Origin: MED-G105 sp965263305
GTDB lineage: Bacteria; Pseudomonadota; Alphaproteobacteria; Caulobacterales; Parvularculaceae
Assembly (NCBI GenBank): GCA_965263305.1
Contig: OZ253666.1
Coordinates: 2,232,001-2,296,000, forward strand
Reading direction: 5' to 3'
DNA length: 64,000 nt
The notes below the pieces were generated by a model. That model did not search any database. It was not told the DNA's origin and saw nothing but the letters and a program-made list of their open reading frames with translations. Below are positions 26,438-36,010 of the stretch, in pieces. Made by a program: the position numbers and the translations under genes. Numbering within the stretch: the first letter of the stretch is position 1; each line of letters starts with the position of its first letter.

Positions 26438-28288
26438 ATGTCCGACCCTGCGCCGCAATTGCGGAACATCGCCATTATCGCCCATGTTGACCATGGCAAG
26501 ACGACCCTGGTGGACCAGCTTTTGCGCCAGTCCGGCACGGTGCGCGATAACGCCGAAATGGCCGAGCGCGCCATGGACTCCAACGATCTGGAGCGCGAGC
26601 GGGGCATCACCATCCTCGCCAAATGCACCAGCGTGTTATGGGAGGAGGGCGATGCGCCCGTCCGGGTCAATATCGTTGACACCCCCGGCCACGCCGATTT
26701 CGGCGGCGAGGTGGAGCGCATTCTCTCCATGGTCGATGGCTGCGTGTTGCTGGTGGACGCCGCCGAGGGGCCTATGCCCCAAACGAAATTCGTGTTGTCA
26801 AAGGCCCTCGCCCTTGGGCTAAAGCCGATCCTGGTGCTGAATAAAGTTGATCGCCCCCAGGCGGACCCTGATAAGGCGCTGGACGAAGCGTTTGATTTGT
26901 TCGTCGCGTTGGGCGCCAGCGAAGAGCAATTGGAATTCCCCACCCTCTACGCCTCCGGCCGGGATGGCTGGGCCGCTATGGGGATGGACGACCCCCGCGA
27001 GAATTTAACGCCGCTGTTCAAAACCATTGTGGACCATGTGCCCCCGCCAGCGCTGGAAGAAGGCGCGGCCGAAGAGCCCTTCCGCATGTTGGCGACAACA
27101 TTGGAGGCGGACCCGTTTCTCGGCCGCATTCTAACGGGCCGGGTGATCAAGGGCGTCGCGCGCCCCGGCGTCACCATGAAAGCCCTGTCGCGGGATAACA
27201 AAGAAATAGAGCGGGTGCGGATCACCAAGGTGCTCGCCTTTCGCGGTCTCAAACGCCAACCCGTGGAGGAGGCGTTCCCCGGGGACATTGTGGCCCTCGC
27301 CGGATATTCCAAAGCCTCCGTCGCGGACACGTTATGTGATCTTGATGTTGGCGAGCCCTTGCCCGCGCAACCGATCGACCCGCCAACTTTGTCGATTACG
27401 TTGTCGGCCAATGATTCACCCCTTGCCGGGCGCGAGGGGGATAAGGTCCAATCCCGCGTCATCCGTGATCGCCTGATGCGCCAGGCCGAGGGCGATGTCG
27501 CTATTCGCGTCGCTGATGCGCCGGCCGGCGACGGGATGGAGGTTTCCGGGCGCGGCGAACTACAATTGGGCGTGTTGATTGAAAACATGCGCCGGGAGGG
27601 GTTCGAGCTTTCTGTCTCCCGCCCCCAGGTTGTCACTCAAAAGGATGAAACCGGCGCCGTGCTAGAGCCCATTGAAGAGGTCGTCATCGATCTTGATGAG
27701 GAGCATTCCGGCGCCGTCATCGACACCCTAACCCGCCGTAAGGGCGAGTTAATGGAGATGAAACCTTCCGGCGGTGGCAAAACCCGGGTCGTGTTCCATG
27801 CGCCCGCGCGATCCCTCATCGGCTATCACGGTCAATTCCTAACGGATACCCGCGGCACGGGGGTCATGAACCGCTCCTTTCTTCATTATGCCCCCTATAA
27901 GGGCGCGATTGAAGGGCGCCGCAATGGGGTCTTGATCTCCACCGGGGACGGGGAATCCGTGCCCTTCGCCCTCTTCAATCTGGAAGATCGCGGCGTGATG
28001 TTCATCGGCGCGGGCGAGAAGGTCTACCAGGGTATGATCATCGGCGAGAACGCGAAAGACGATGACCTTGATGTAAACCCCTTAAAGGGCAAACAACTCA
28101 CCAATATCCGCGCCGCCGGCAAGGACGAGGCGGTGAAGCTGACGACGCCCCGGCGCATGAGCCTTGAACAAGCCATCGCTTATATCGATGATGACGAGCT
28201 GGTGGAGGTCACCCCTCAATCCATCCGCTTACGGAAAAGGGCCCTGTTGCCCCATTTGCGCAAAAAACGTGCGAAGGAAAAGGTCTAA
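26438..28288 (+). CDS. typA: Translational GTPase TypA/BipA
   Basis: A 616-residue ribosome-associated GTPase related to EF-G, involved in 50S assembly and stress/low-temperature adaptation. G1 is IAHVDHGKTTL, G3 DTPGHADFGG and G4 NKVDRP; the effector region contains ERERGITIL. The C-terminal BipA-specific domain ends in a basic tail (LRKKRAKEKV). The ATG at 26438 (MSDPAPQ) fits the family; upstream ATGs in frame at 26405 and 26432 are less likely. Its stop codon overlaps the stop of the convergent TPR gene (28285-28288), leaving no room for a terminator. Confidence 0.95.
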   Translation: MSDPAPQLRNIAIIAHVDHGKTTLVDQLLRQSGTVRDNAEMAERAMDSNDLERERGITILAKCTSVLWEEGDAPVRVNIVDTPGHADFGGEVERILSMVDGCVLLVDAAEGPMPQTKFVLSKALALGLKPILVLNKVDRPQADPDKALDEAFDLFVALGASEEQLEFPTLYASGRDGWAAMGMDDPRENLTPLFKTIVDHVPPPALEEGAAEEPFRMLATTLEADPFLGRILTGRVIKGVARPGVTMKALSRDNKEIERVRITKVLAFRGLKRQPVEEAFPGDIVALAGYSKASVADTLCDLDVGEPLPAQPIDPPTLSITLSANDSPLAGREGDKVQSRVIRDRLMRQAEGDVAIRVADAPAGDGMEVSGRGELQLGVLIENMRREGFELSVSRPQVVTQKDETGAVLEPIEEVVIDLDEEHSGAVIDTLTRRKGELMEMKPSGGGKTRVVFHAPARSLIGYHGQFLTDTRGTGVMNRSFLHYAPYKGAIEGRRNGVLISTGDGESVPFALFNLEDRGVMFIGAGEKVYQGMIIGENAKDDDLDVNPLKGKQLTNIRAAGKDEAVKLTTPRRMSLEQAIAYIDDDELVEVTPQSIRLRKRALLPHLRKKRAKEKV

Positions 28289-30696
28289 TCGCTGCGCAAT
28301 TGCGCGAGAAAAGACTGAACGTCTTCAAGGTCTTGTTGATATTGCGCATGGGTGGGGCTTAAGGCGACAAGCTGTTCGGCAATCGCCAGCGCCGCCTCAA
28401 AATGGCGAATGGCTTCATCCTCATTCCCCCGTTGCATCTCGAGCATGCCCATGTTCCCGTAGCTCATCAACAAATCTTGCTGTCTTCCGGCATGGGATGG
28501 GTCTAACCTGGCTAGGATGTCTGCAATACTGAGAGCGTTTAAATGAGATTTTAGGGCGCCGGTGAGATCCTCATTGGCGATCTTGATTTTGCCGATTTTG
28601 GTGAGACTAACAAATAGATCGCGCTGTCTTTCCCCATGGGATGGGTCTTGCTTGGCGAGGGTCTCACGAATGTCGAGAGCGTTTTGATAGGCGCTGAGGG
28701 CGCCTTTGAGATCGCCCTGGGCCGCCTTGATGTCGCCGATCTTCTCATAACTGACCGATAGATCGCGCTGTCTTTCCGCGTGGGATGGGTCTTGCTTGGC
28801 GAGGGCGTCGGCAATGTGGAGAGCGTTTTGATAGGCGCTGAGGGCGCCTTTGAGATCGCCCTGGGCCGCTTTGATGTTGCCGATCTTAGTGTGGCTTACA
28901 AATAGATCGCGCTGTCTTTCTGCGTGGGATGGGTCATGCTTGGCGAGGGCGTCGGCAATGTCGAGAGCGTTTTGATAGGCGCTGAGGGCGCCGTTGAGAT
29001 CGCCCTGGGCTTCTTTGATGTCGCCGATTTTGTTGTAACAGACCGATAGATCGCGCTGTCTTTCTGCGTGGGATGGGTCTTGCTTGGCGAGGGTCTCACG
29101 AATGTCGAGAGCGTTTTGATAGGCGTTGAGGGCGCCTTTGAGATCGCCCTGGGCCCTCTTGATGTCGCCGATCTTCTCATGACTGACCGATAGATCGCGC
29201 TGTCTTTCCGTATGGGATGGGTCTTGCTTGGCGAGGGCGTCGGCAATGTCGAGAGCGTTTTGATAGGCGCTGAGGGCGCCTTTGAGGTCGCCCTGTGCCG
29301 CCTTGATGTCACCGATGACGTCGAGGGCCGCCGCGCGATCTCGCGTTGTTGGAGCGATGGTCAGAGCACGGTCCAACTTTTCTAATGCCAAGGGTAGGGC
29401 GTTTTTTCCGCTATTCTTTAAGCATCGCGCCAATTCAATATGGGCCCAGAAATCGTCGGGCGCGAGCGTTATTACCCGTTGCCAGGCCTCTATGGCGTCA
29501 TCATTTAGAAGTGTGTGGGCCAGCGTGGCGATATCGCGCCAGAATTGAATACTGTCGGCCAATTCATCTTCTGCGGTCCAGAGTTTTTCCTGCGCCTCTT
29601 GTACTTGTTTACTAGCGTCGTGTTCGGCCAATACTGCTTGGGATTTAAGAAACGCGATCGCTTTCTCTCGGCCTGCGGTTTCAAGAGTTTCATAAAACTC
29701 TTTGAACGCCTCAACTGACCGTTCCGCAATGCGCTGAATGGCCAAACGATTCTGTTCGATTTCGATTGGCGTTGCGTTCGCTGGGGAAATTTTGATCGCG
29801 CCATTTCTAATCAGTTCCTCGATTTCGTCGAGTCTGAGAAATACCTTTTCGTCGCGTTCCTTGGTTTCATTTTGCAGTGCGGTGATTTTCTGCAGAATGG
29901 CGAGGTTAACGTCAATTACATCAGATAATTGCACCATCATTGAAGCTAATGCGTCGGCATTACCCGCAATCGCGGCGACAATTCTGTCTCTGTCATCCGT
30001 ATAGTGCTCAAGTTGCGAAAACGCTTGCAGCAGGTGAGCGACTTGTTGGTGGGTTTTGGCATGTTGGAGGACAAGCCAAATGCGGAAGAAGTTCTCCCAG
30101 CGCTGTGCTTTTTGTGGGTTTTTCAACAGGGCGGCGATGCAGGTGGCGAAATCAGAATCAAACCGCTGAAACTCGTTTTCGAGAGCAGGGGGCGTTCGGC
30201 GCCAATGTCCAACTTCCCCGCCGATGCTCACCACTTCTTTAAGGGTCAGGTCACGCAAGGCGTGATCACTGAGGGGCGCGTCGCCGCCAAACTCCGCCGC
30301 TAGCCTAAGGCGGACGGCGGCGTCCACATGGTCACCGCCAACGCCGGGCATGAGCTTGGTTAGCTCTTCCTCACTGGCGGCATCGATCTTACGGGCGCGC
30401 GATTTTAGCTCATCAATGACTTTCTGGTACTGGCCGGCGCGGGCGAAGCCTTCGCCGGCGGTTCCCTGTGCGGCTTCCAGATCCTTCACCCGTTCGGTAA
30501 TGGCGATGGCGGCGTTTAGCTGCGCCATGCGGGCGGCGCGCGCGATGTCATGATTTGGATCGAGATCGCCAAGGGAAAGCTCATCCTTAAGGCGGACTAT
30601 ATTCTGTTTCGCGGTCTCGATGGAGCAAAACCCGATCAACGCTTTCGCGATCGCGCCACCGACGCCTGGCATAGATAGGATCGCCGTTTCCGACAT
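28285..30696 (-). CDS. Large TPR protein with near-identical tandem repeats
   Basis: An 803-residue soluble protein of unknown function with no signal peptide or membrane segment. The N-terminal half (about 1-430) is helical and includes a likely coiled coil (ITALQNETKERDEKVFLRLDEIEEL). Canonical TPR units begin near 400, and the C-terminal part holds a run of 48-residue tetratricopeptide-like units of the form DPSHxERQRDL...KIGDIKAAQGDLKGALSAYQNALDI, which differ at only a few positions. TPR arrays bind partner proteins. The N-terminus (ILSMPGVGGAIAKALIG) is not recognised. It is monocistronic, divergent from the siderophore receptor gene and convergent with typA. Confidence 0.8.
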   Translation of the reverse strand: MSETAILSMPGVGGAIAKALIGFCSIETAKQNIVRLKDELSLGDLDPNHDIARAARMAQLNAAIAITERVKDLEAAQGTAGEGFARAGQYQKVIDELKSRARKIDAASEEELTKLMPGVGGDHVDAAVRLRLAAEFGGDAPLSDHALRDLTLKEVVSIGGEVGHWRRTPPALENEFQRFDSDFATCIAALLKNPQKAQRWENFFRIWLVLQHAKTHQQVAHLLQAFSQLEHYTDDRDRIVAAIAGNADALASMMVQLSDVIDVNLAILQKITALQNETKERDEKVFLRLDEIEELIRNGAIKISPANATPIEIEQNRLAIQRIAERSVEAFKEFYETLETAGREKAIAFLKSQAVLAEHDASKQVQEAQEKLWTAEDELADSIQFWRDIATLAHTLLNDDAIEAWQRVITLAPDDFWAHIELARCLKNSGKNALPLALEKLDRALTIAPTTRDRAAALDVIGDIKAAQGDLKGALSAYQNALDIADALAKQDPSHTERQRDLSVSHEKIGDIKRAQGDLKGALNAYQNALDIRETLAKQDPSHAERQRDLSVCYNKIGDIKEAQGDLNGALSAYQNALDIADALAKHDPSHAERQRDLFVSHTKIGNIKAAQGDLKGALSAYQNALHIADALAKQDPSHAERQRDLSVSYEKIGDIKAAQGDLKGALSAYQNALDIRETLAKQDPSHGERQRDLFVSLTKIGKIKIANEDLTGALKSHLNALSIADILARLDPSHAGRQQDLLMSYGNMGMLEMQRGNEDEAIRHFEAALAIAEQLVALSPTHAQYQQDLEDVQSFLAQLRSD
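28504..29223 (-). repeat. Five tandem 144-bp repeats coding for 48-residue TPR units
   Basis: Copies at 29080-29223, 28936-29079, 28792-28935, 28648-28791 and the more diverged 28504-28647; partial or further diverged copies extend to about 29330 and down to 28288. The central copies share long identical stretches such as ATGGGATGGGTCTTGCTTGG and AGATCGCCCTGGGC. The high DNA identity indicates recent expansion by duplication or slippage. Confidence 0.9.
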
Positions 30697-31043
30697 TTAC
30701 TTGCTGCTCCCCTCTTTTATGAAAAAGTGGCGTGCACAGGTGGGGATTGCAAGTCCTGATAGGGGATATGCTTGTTTAGGCGTCATAATTTTCGATCGCG
30801 ACAACAACACTTGCCTTTGTTCAGCTGCCCGCGTCGCCTTACCTTTAGGAAGCTTCATTTTAATCGCCGCGTACCGGGCGTTCGATAGATTTCCGGCGAT
30901 CACGCGAAGGCGGCTTTTCAGTTTTCTCGTGATTTTGGCGTAATCCACCCCCAACCCAAAACACCCGCCGTGACAAGTTTGCGATTGATTTTCAATTACA
31001 GGGCGTGTATCCCGCGATTGAGAATGATTATCAGTAATGGTGC
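30697..31043. other. Divergent promoter region, about 350 bases
   Basis: Separates the TPR gene (minus) from the TonB-dependent receptor (plus). It contains a Fur-box-like site near its right end; an open minus-strand frame of 164 codons across this region overlaps the receptor gene and shows no family features. Confidence 0.5.
31019..31037. promoter_or_regulatory. Fur-box-like operator
   Basis: On the minus strand the core TGATAATCATTCTC matches 13 of 14 bases of the Fur consensus segment TGATAATCATTATC. It lies immediately upstream of the siderophore receptor start, as expected for iron repression. Confidence 0.7.
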
Positions 31044-33329
31044 GTGGCGGTGACCCCTTCAATTTCCAAAAGAATTTCAATGTTGTGTATGACGACGGCG
31101 CTCGCCGGAGGGCTCGCGGTTTCGCCGTCTTTGGGCCTTGCCGCCAATGGGCAAGAGGCGACGGCGCAGCGCCTTGCCTCTTTAGAAGCAAGCATTGACG
31201 ACCAAGTCGTCGTCGAGGGGCGGTATCTTTATACGGATCAGATCAACGCCGTGAAAACGCCGACGCCGATCATTGATGTGCCCCAATCCCTCTCCATCAC
31301 GACGGCTGAGCAAATCATCAAACAGGGTTTCGACAGCATTGGCGACATTGTTCTGTATACGCCCGGCATCACCCAATCCCAGGGGGAGGGGCACCGGGAT
31401 GCGGTTGTGTTCCGCGGCGTGCGCTCCACGGCGGATTTCTTCATCGATGGCGTGCGCGACGATGTGCAGTATTTTCGCTCGCTCTATAACCTTGAGCAGG
31501 TGGAAGTGTTGCGCGGGCCAAACGCCCTTCTGTTTGGGCGCGGCGGCACTGGCGGCGTTCTGAACCGGGTCACCAAAAAAGGCGTCATCGGCGAGCAATT
31601 CACCGGGTATAAGGCGAGCGTCAACACTTTCGGCGCTTTTGATCTTCAGCTTGATACGAATTATTCTGTGAGCGATAGCGTCGCCTTCCGCGTGAACGCC
31701 TATTACGAACAACTCAACAATCACCGCGATTTCTTTGACGGTGATCGATTTGGCGTCAACCCGACAGCGAAGATTTTACTATCGCCATCAACCACCCTCG
31801 ATATCTCTTACGAGTATATCAACAATGAGCGCTTTATTGATCGCGGCATCCCCTCCGGCGCTGATGGGCTACCAGCGGAAGAGTTTGCCGATATTACGTT
31901 TGGCGATCCTGAGTTAAACACCGCGACCCTGGAAGCCCATGTGATCCGAGCGGCGCTTGCCCATGAGTTCGCCGACAACCTGAAAGGCAATCTCGCCTTT
32001 TCTTATGGGGATTATGATAAGCTGTACTCGAACTTCTTCCCCGTCAGCTTTGACGAAGCCACGAACGTCGTCGGCCTAGATGGGTATATCGATACGACTG
32101 AGCGCCAAAACCTTATCATCTCAACGAACCTGATTGGGGAGTTCGAGACCGACGGGTTTTTCGACCACACCATCATTGTCGGCGGCGAGTACATTGACAC
32201 GGTCAACAACAATGATCGCTTCAACGCCTTCTTCGATCAAACCCAGGATGATGTTGAATTTTTTGACGCGACGCGACCGTTAAATTTCAGCGGCGGCGTT
32301 GGCGTGAATGCGTCAGGCCTCCCGACAACTAACAGCTTCGCGGTTGACTTGAATGACGACACGGAAGCCGATGTCACGGTTTTCTCCGCCTACATCCAAG
32401 ATCAGATCGAAATCGCCCCATGGCTCGATATCGTCCTCGGCGTGCGATTCGATAGCTTCGACATCACGGTGGACAATATCGAAACGCTAATCGAAACCGG
32501 GCAATCAGATATCACGACCCGAACGGATTCGCAGTTTTCACCGCGCCTTGGCTTTATCATCAAGCCACAGGAAAACATTTCGTTGTATGGTAGCTTTAGC
32601 GAGAGCTTCCTGCCCCGCAGCGGCGAGCAGTTCGCCGATTTGCCCGATGATCCAGCGACCCCGGACGACGATACGCTGGACCCTAACACGTTCCAAAATC
32701 TGGAGCTTGGGTTGAAATGGGATATCAGCGATCGCTTTGGCTTCACCGCCGCGATTTTTGAAATTGAGCAAAGCTCTCCGCAAGAGGCGCCGCCGGTGAT
32801 TGACCCCGCGACGGGGCTGATCATTGATGCAAATGCCGGCACATTGGTGATCGTTGATTCCCAAGTGCGGGGCTTTGAAGCTCAATTCAACGGTCAGATT
32901 ACGGATAACTGGTCCGTCGTCGCCGGGTATAGCTATCTCGAAGGTAATCAGGTGGCGACGAGCGATGTCCTGAACGCGAATAACGAGGTTGTCATTGCCC
33001 AAGGGGAAGAAAACGGCCTTCGCCTGCGGGAATTACCAGCCCATACGGTCAATCTGTGGAGTAACTACCAGGTTACCCCGCGCTTTGGATTGGGCGGCGG
33101 TCTCACCTTCCAGGATGAGAGCTTCGCTGACAATGGCAACAACGTCACCTTGCCAAGTTTTGTGCGTCTCGATGCGGCGGCCTATTACGATATCAGCGAT
33201 CAACTGCGGTTGCAGGTGAACATCGAAAACCTCACCGATACCCAATACTTCCCGAATGCGCATACCGCGAATAACATCACCGTTGGCGAACCGATCAATG
33301 CGCGCTTCACCGTGTCGGGGCGTTTTTAG
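31044..33329 (+). CDS. TonB-dependent siderophore receptor
   Basis: A 761-residue outer-membrane receptor of the ferric-siderophore type. The signal peptide (SKRISMLCMTTALAGGLAVS) ends near residue 33. A plug domain follows (about 60-190) with VDVPQSL-like IIDVPQSLSI, YTPGITQSQ, FRGVRSTADFFIDGVRDD and EVLRGPNALLFGRGGTGGV. The remaining 570 residues form a 22-strand barrel ending in the aromatic FTVSGRF. A TonB box-like stretch (DDQVVVEG) lies after the signal. The start is taken as GTG 31044 because it gives the positive signal-peptide N-region; ATG 31080 would remove it. The adjacent Fur box supports iron regulation. Specific siderophore unknown. Confidence 0.92.
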   Translation: MAVTPSISKRISMLCMTTALAGGLAVSPSLGLAANGQEATAQRLASLEASIDDQVVVEGRYLYTDQINAVKTPTPIIDVPQSLSITTAEQIIKQGFDSIGDIVLYTPGITQSQGEGHRDAVVFRGVRSTADFFIDGVRDDVQYFRSLYNLEQVEVLRGPNALLFGRGGTGGVLNRVTKKGVIGEQFTGYKASVNTFGAFDLQLDTNYSVSDSVAFRVNAYYEQLNNHRDFFDGDRFGVNPTAKILLSPSTTLDISYEYINNERFIDRGIPSGADGLPAEEFADITFGDPELNTATLEAHVIRAALAHEFADNLKGNLAFSYGDYDKLYSNFFPVSFDEATNVVGLDGYIDTTERQNLIISTNLIGEFETDGFFDHTIIVGGEYIDTVNNNDRFNAFFDQTQDDVEFFDATRPLNFSGGVGVNASGLPTTNSFAVDLNDDTEADVTVFSAYIQDQIEIAPWLDIVLGVRFDSFDITVDNIETLIETGQSDITTRTDSQFSPRLGFIIKPQENISLYGSFSESFLPRSGEQFADLPDDPATPDDDTLDPNTFQNLELGLKWDISDRFGFTAAIFEIEQSSPQEAPPVIDPATGLIIDANAGTLVIVDSQVRGFEAQFNGQITDNWSVVAGYSYLEGNQVATSDVLNANNEVVIAQGEENGLRLRELPAHTVNLWSNYQVTPRFGLGGGLTFQDESFADNGNNVTLPSFVRLDAAAYYDISDQLRLQVNIENLTDTQYFPNAHTANNITVGEPINARFTVSGRF

Positions 33330-33466
33330 CGGGCGCCGATTTAATGAAAATCCAAATGTCGGCCAGCGATTCTAGCGCTGCCGGCGTTTCGGTTTTATCC
33401 AATCCAGCGCCTGAGGCGTTCGCGACGCGACCCCGTGTTAACCGTCGCATCAGGGCGTGGGTGGCG

Positions 33467-35908
33467 TTATGCACCGCGCGCTTTTTGTTGAACGCCTGCG
33501 TTTTCGCCCGCCCATCTTTTAATCATATCAATGAGGTCTTGGCGTTTGACCGGTTTTGAAAGGAAGTCATTCATGCCCGCCCCGTCGCATTTTTTTACAT
33601 GCTCTTCCATCACATGAGCGGAAAGACCAATGATCGGTGTTGGCGGGCGTGCTTCTTTCTTCTCTAGGGCGCGTATTTCCTTCGTCGCGGTAACGCCGTC
33701 CATATTCGGCATGGAAATATCCATGAGAATTAGATCGGTTGTGTTTTCACGAAAATACTGAACGGCCTCTAGGCCGTCATTGGCGATGGTGATGTCATAG
33801 TCGTCGTCGCCCAGCATTTTTGTGACGACCATTTGATTGATGAGGTTGTCTTCGACAAGCAAAACTCTGGGTTTCTGAGCTGTGGCAAGAGTTGTTCCCG
33901 TTAGGGGGGCTGTCGTCGGTCTATCCAGCGAGGTCGGTTCATCGCAGGCGGGCGGTGTTGAAAAATCATCTGTATTGCGATTAGTCTGCAAAAGAGGCTT
34001 TTCAGGATTTAACAGGTCGACGATAACCGACCGCAGCACGGACCCGCGGATAGGCTTTATCAGGCACCGGTCAATTCCGGCCGACGACAAGACGTCGTTG
34101 CCAAATCGATCGTCAATTGAGGTCAGCATGACAATGGGCATATGGGCCCATTCCGGTTTGGCGCTCATATGGCGCGCTAGGTCTAGGCCGTTCATCTGTG
34201 GCATATGGTAGTCTATCAGGGCGATCTGAAAAGACTTCCCGGCGTCTCGCGCATTCTGCAGGGTAGCCAACGCTTCCTCCGCGCTTTCGGTGCATACTGC
34301 GTTGCCACCCCATGCTTCGACATGTTCCTTTACTAGGCGTCTGTTCGCGGCGACATCGTCAACAACTAAAACAGCGCCAAGCTCCAGCGGTTGTTCGGCC
34401 AACCATTGGTTACGATCTTTTGCATTGATGCGTTGATCGATTTGTAAAAGGACTTTCACCGTAAAAGTTGACCCTTCGCCGAGGGTGGATTCAACCGAAA
34501 CGGCGCCGTTCATCAATGAGGTGAGTTCAGAGCATATCGCCAACCCTAGGCCAGTCCCGCCGAAGGAACGGGTTGAAGAATTATCGGCTTGCTCAAATTT
34601 CTCAAAAATGCGTGCAAGGCTAGGGGTCGCGATGCCGATTCCCGTGTCGGTCACGCCGATCGTGAGTTCAAGTTGGTTTTCGCTCATTGCTCGCGTGGAA
34701 ACATCAATGATAACGTTACCCTCGTCAGTGAATTTTACCGCGTTCCCAACGAGGTTAAGCAGCACTTGCCGTAAGCGCGGGCCATCCCCGACAACGGTGG
34801 TGCGTGCGTCGGGTGCGATTCGCAAAATCAATTCTAGGTTTTTATTAACGGCGCGCGGCGTCATGAGACGAGCGGCCTCCTCCGCGATATCGACAATATC
34901 GAAAGGTTCGTGGGCCAATTCGAATTTACCCGCCTCGATTTTTGATATGTCCAGAATGTCGTTAATGACGGCGAGTAATGCTTCTCCCGACATCATCAAT
35001 GTCTCAACATATTCCTCTTGTTGTCCGTCTAGTTCTGTGCAAGTCAATAATTCCGCCATGCCCATTACGCCATTCATTGGTGTGCGGATCTCATGGCTCA
35101 TATTGGCGAGAAATTCTGATTTTAAGCGATTGGCTCTTTCTGCTTCTTCTTTAGCGGTTTTTAGATTTTCCTCGGCGGTGATGCGGTCGGATATATCTTC
35201 GATCGTGCCTTCGTAAAATTGAATTTCACCCGCATCATCGCAGATCATGCGTGCTGTTTCCGAAACCCAAATGATTTCGCCTGTTCGATGGCATCGCACT
35301 TGACTGACGAAATTCGTGACTTCGCCGGTGGCTTCAATTTCATCCGTAAACGCCTGTCGCCTTTTTGGGTCGACATACCATTCTGTTTCGAGGTCGGCGG
35401 AAGCCTTTAGCCACTCAGCTTCGGTTTCATACCCCATCATCCGGACGAATGCTCTGTTGGCGAAGATTGGTTCCCCATGAGCACTGGACCGGTATATCCC
35501 GATTGCGGCGTTTTCAAACAAACTCCGAAACCGATCGTTTAGCTGGGTCGAAATCGTCTCTCCGCTTCCGGGCGGCGGTGAGCTTGAGGAACCTGCTATA
35601 TTCATCGCGAGTGGGTCAGCGTCATTGGCAGCGGCGCCTGGCGCGCGCGCCTCGTTTGTAGGTTCAATGGCGGATGTGGTGTTGGCGTTAAGACCGCTGG
35701 CGCTAAGGCTGACGAAACGCAATAGGCTGATCACAGCATATGCGCCCAAGGCAACGGCGCCGATAAATCGCAACACGGCGTTCTCTATCGTGAAAACGCA
35801 GAGGAAAAAGAGAACCACGCTCAGAACAGCCTGTCCGCCGTTCAGTAATCTGGAAACAAATACTTGATCGCTATTTTGTGTACGATCTCTCTGCATTTTT
35901 GTCGTCAT
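33467..35908 (-). CDS. Hybrid sensor histidine kinase with PAS and two receiver domains
   Basis: An 813-residue membrane kinase. Two hydrophobic helices near 25-65 are followed by a PAS domain (about 128-245), the HisKA box with the phospho-His in FLANMSHEIRTPMNG, and the HATPase domain with NLVGNAVKFTDEG and GTGLGLAICSEL. Receiver 1 has LVVDDVAANRR and phospho-Asp in ALIDYHMPQMNG. Receiver 2 has LLVEDNLINQM and LILMDISMPNMDG. No Hpt domain or output domain is present, so an external Hpt or response regulator is needed. The sensed signal is unknown. It is convergent with the siderophore receptor gene and not in an operon. Confidence 0.93.
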   Translation of the reverse strand: MTTKMQRDRTQNSDQVFVSRLLNGGQAVLSVVLFFLCVFTIENAVLRFIGAVALGAYAVISLLRFVSLSASGLNANTTSAIEPTNEARAPGAAANDADPLAMNIAGSSSSPPPGSGETISTQLNDRFRSLFENAAIGIYRSSAHGEPIFANRAFVRMMGYETEAEWLKASADLETEWYVDPKRRQAFTDEIEATGEVTNFVSQVRCHRTGEIIWVSETARMICDDAGEIQFYEGTIEDISDRITAEENLKTAKEEAERANRLKSEFLANMSHEIRTPMNGVMGMAELLTCTELDGQQEEYVETLMMSGEALLAVINDILDISKIEAGKFELAHEPFDIVDIAEEAARLMTPRAVNKNLELILRIAPDARTTVVGDGPRLRQVLLNLVGNAVKFTDEGNVIIDVSTRAMSENQLELTIGVTDTGIGIATPSLARIFEKFEQADNSSTRSFGGTGLGLAICSELTSLMNGAVSVESTLGEGSTFTVKVLLQIDQRINAKDRNQWLAEQPLELGAVLVVDDVAANRRLVKEHVEAWGGNAVCTESAEEALATLQNARDAGKSFQIALIDYHMPQMNGLDLARHMSAKPEWAHMPIVMLTSIDDRFGNDVLSSAGIDRCLIKPIRGSVLRSVIVDLLNPEKPLLQTNRNTDDFSTPPACDEPTSLDRPTTAPLTGTTLATAQKPRVLLVEDNLINQMVVTKMLGDDDYDITIANDGLEAVQYFRENTTDLILMDISMPNMDGVTATKEIRALEKKEARPPTPIIGLSAHVMEEHVKKCDGAGMNDFLSKPVKRQDLIDMIKRWAGENAGVQQKARGA

Positions 35909-36010
35909 TTGTGAGCTCCCTAGAAAGCTCTTTTACGACGCTATGCTTACTGCCGTTTAACTTGGAACGCTAAGAATTGTAGCGCCGTGTTTAAGGCCTG
36001 ATAATCTATC

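Noticed and set aside
28504..29223. CRISPR array
   Set aside because: The 144-bp repeats are contiguous, in frame and encode TPR units; there are no spacers or cas genes.
33344..33559. 71-codon plus-strand frame after the siderophore receptor
   Set aside because: Overlaps the 3' end of the histidine kinase gene and shows no family resemblance.
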